From the NCBI GenBank assembly GCA_024279075.1, contig JAJRRX010000517.1, positions 1 to 6,745 on the forward strand: DNA of 6,745 bases, written 5' to 3'. The stretch is from Alphaproteobacteria bacterium. Lineage in GTDB: Bacteria; Pseudomonadota; Alphaproteobacteria; Rhodobacterales; Rhodobacteraceae. The notes under the pieces are model-generated. The model was not told the DNA's origin, made no database searches, and saw nothing but the letters and a program-made list of their open reading frames with translations. This document shows, piece by piece, positions 5,869 to 6,745 of the stretch (within the stretch, counting starts at the first letter, position 1; the number at the start of each line of letters is the position of its first letter). Position numbers and translations under genes: made by a program.

Positions 5869-6425
5869 TGCGTCTTGCGGTTTTAGGGCTAGTTCTGGCC
5901 ATTGCAGGCTGCGAAACCACCGAAGGCGTGCTCAGCAATACCCGCGAGGGCATCGCCCCGCCGCGCGGCACCCAAACGGTCACCGAAGCGGTTGATGGCT
6001 TGATCGTTGGCCATCGGCTGATGGCGGCGGGTGAGTTCCAACTGGCACTGGATGCTTACACCCGCGCAGTTTCAGACCACGGGCTTAATGTTGATGTGCT
6101 CAGCGCCATCGGCTCAGCCAATTTACGGCTTGGGCGGCTTAACCAAGCCGAAAAATTCCTGCAGCGCGCGGTCGAGAAAGACCCTGATTTTGTGCCGGCT
6201 TGGAATAATCTTGGCGTCATCCAAATCAACACCGCTCAATATATCAAGGCGCGGGCCAGCTTTCAGCGTGCTTTTGCATTAGATAATGGCGATTCTGAGC
6301 AAATTCGGCAAAATCTGATTCTGGCAAACCAGTTAGCTGAGGCGGCTTCGGCGGAAATCCCCGAAAATTTCAATTTCTTGCTGGTCCGGCGAGGCAATGG
6401 GCGCTATCTGTTACTTGGGCAGTAA
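5868..6425 (+). CDS. tadD: TadD-like TPR lipoprotein, pilus assembly factor
   Basis: This is a 185-residue lipoprotein with a very short signal peptide: Met-Arg, then a hydrophobic core, and a lipobox I12-A13-G14-C15. Three TPR-type helical repeats follow at about 46-70 (weak), 74-107 (AIGSANLRLGRLNQAEKFLQ) and 108-141 (AWNNLGVIQINTAQYIKARA). The C-terminal 35 residues are unlike TPR. TadD proteins are outer-membrane TPR lipoproteins needed for Tad pilus production, probably as pilotins for the secretin. The GTG at 5868 overlaps the tadC stop by one base and is the only start available, because an in-frame TAA lies at 5844-5846. The Shine-Dalgarno is weak (GGTGG, 5857-5861), which suggests coupling to tadC. 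Functional assignment rests on fold plus position, since TPR sequences alone are not diagnostic. Confidence 0.9.
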   Translation: MRLAVLGLVLAIAGCETTEGVLSNTREGIAPPRGTQTVTEAVDGLIVGHRLMAAGEFQLALDAYTRAVSDHGLNVDVLSAIGSANLRLGRLNQAEKFLQRAVEKDPDFVPAWNNLGVIQINTAQYIKARASFQRAFALDNGDSEQIRQNLILANQLAEAASAEIPENFNFLLVRRGNGRYLLLGQ

Positions 6426-6440
6426 AATAACGGGGATAAG

Positions 6441-6745
6441 ATGCAAAGCACAAAATTCACCCTCCAAACAGGCCTCTTCCTTTCCGCCAGTTTACTGGCA
6501 GGGTGTGGCGGAGAGATTTCGGATGCGGACCGCGCGTTGCCGGGCGACACTCTCAACGTCATTGACGCCGCAGACCTAAACGACATTATGCTCAATTTTG
6601 CGGACCCAGAGGAGGCGGTCGGCTATTTTCGCAACGCGCTGGCGCAAGATCCAGAGCGGGTTGATTTTAAGCGTGGGCTGGCGGTTTCGCTCGTACGCGC
6701 AGGCAAACACGCCGAGGCCGTGCTGATTTTCGAAGCCATTCAAGA
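6441..6745 (+). CDS. Second TPR lipoprotein of the tad operon, N-terminal part (3' end outside window)
   Basis: The frame is open from the ATG at 6441 to the window edge, giving 101 complete codons. The protein begins MQSTKFTLQTGLFLSASLLA and has a lipobox L19-A20-G21-C22, so it should be an outer-membrane lipoprotein. From about residue 54 (DPEEAVGYFRNALAQDPE, then RGLAVSLVRAGKHAEAVLIF) it shows TPR-type helices, including the A-x-A-Q-D-P turn between units. Tad loci of roseobacter-type bacteria commonly carry a second TPR gene after tadD, and this fits that place. It begins 15 nt after the tadD stop, with GGGGA (6432-6436) as a Shine-Dalgarno 4 nt upstream. The repeat number and any further domain cannot be seen. 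A role alongside TadD in secretin assembly is an inference from context. Confidence 0.85.
   Translation, partial: MQSTKFTLQTGLFLSASLLAGCGGEISDADRALPGDTLNVIDAADLNDIMLNFADPEEAVGYFRNALAQDPERVDFKRGLAVSLVRAGKHAEAVLIFEAIQ

Noticed and set aside
1..6745. Mobile element, defence island, CRISPR array or RNA genes
   Set aside because: No transposase, integrase, repeat-spacer pattern, tRNA-like fold or rRNA segment is visible. All genes belong to one conserved pilus locus and show no obvious break in composition.

Overview
The window is the middle of a tad (tight adherence, Flp-type IVb pilus) locus. All genes lie on the + strand and are closely packed. The most likely source is an alphaproteobacterium of the Rhodobacterales/roseobacter type. 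This is inferred from the gene order (secretin, OmpA-domain lipoprotein, CpaE, CpaF, TadB, TadC, then two TPR lipoproteins), from the protein sequences, and from the moderate GC content. It has not been confirmed by any search.

Layout: positions 1-276 hold the C-terminal end of the outer-membrane secretin RcpA/CpaC, whose start lies outside the window. Positions 281-904 encode an OmpA-domain lipoprotein. Positions 905-1213 are the only real non-coding gap. It holds a strong intrinsic terminator inside a 12-bp inverted repeat, a second palindromic hairpin, an inverted pair of 16-bp motifs, a likely promoter with a small dyad just downstream, and the ribosome binding site of the next gene. From 1214 to the right edge runs a tight second operon: cpaE/tadZ (1214-2434), cpaF/tadA (2447-3904), tadB (3901-4863), tadC (4885-5868), tadD (5868-6425), and a second TPR lipoprotein that starts at 6441 and is cut by the window edge. 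Spacings in this operon run from a 4-nt overlap to a gap of about 20 nt.

How the genes fit together, from knowledge of the families: CpaF hexamers hydrolyse ATP on the cytoplasmic side of the TadB/TadC inner-membrane platform and drive pilin polymerisation. CpaE/TadZ helps to position the machine at the pole. The RcpA secretin is the outer-membrane gate. The OmpA-domain lipoprotein probably ties the secretin to peptidoglycan. TadD and the second TPR lipoprotein probably act as outer-membrane assembly factors (pilotins). The pilin (flp), prepilin peptidase, RcpC/CpaB and pseudopilins are not in the window.

The protein-coding content is a recognisable, apparently intact tad cluster, not a new system. 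The least explained material is the structured intergenic region (900-1177), which divides the locus into two transcription units, and the CpaE P-loop, which lacks both expected lysines. I saw no tRNA, rRNA, CRISPR array, insertion sequence or attachment site.
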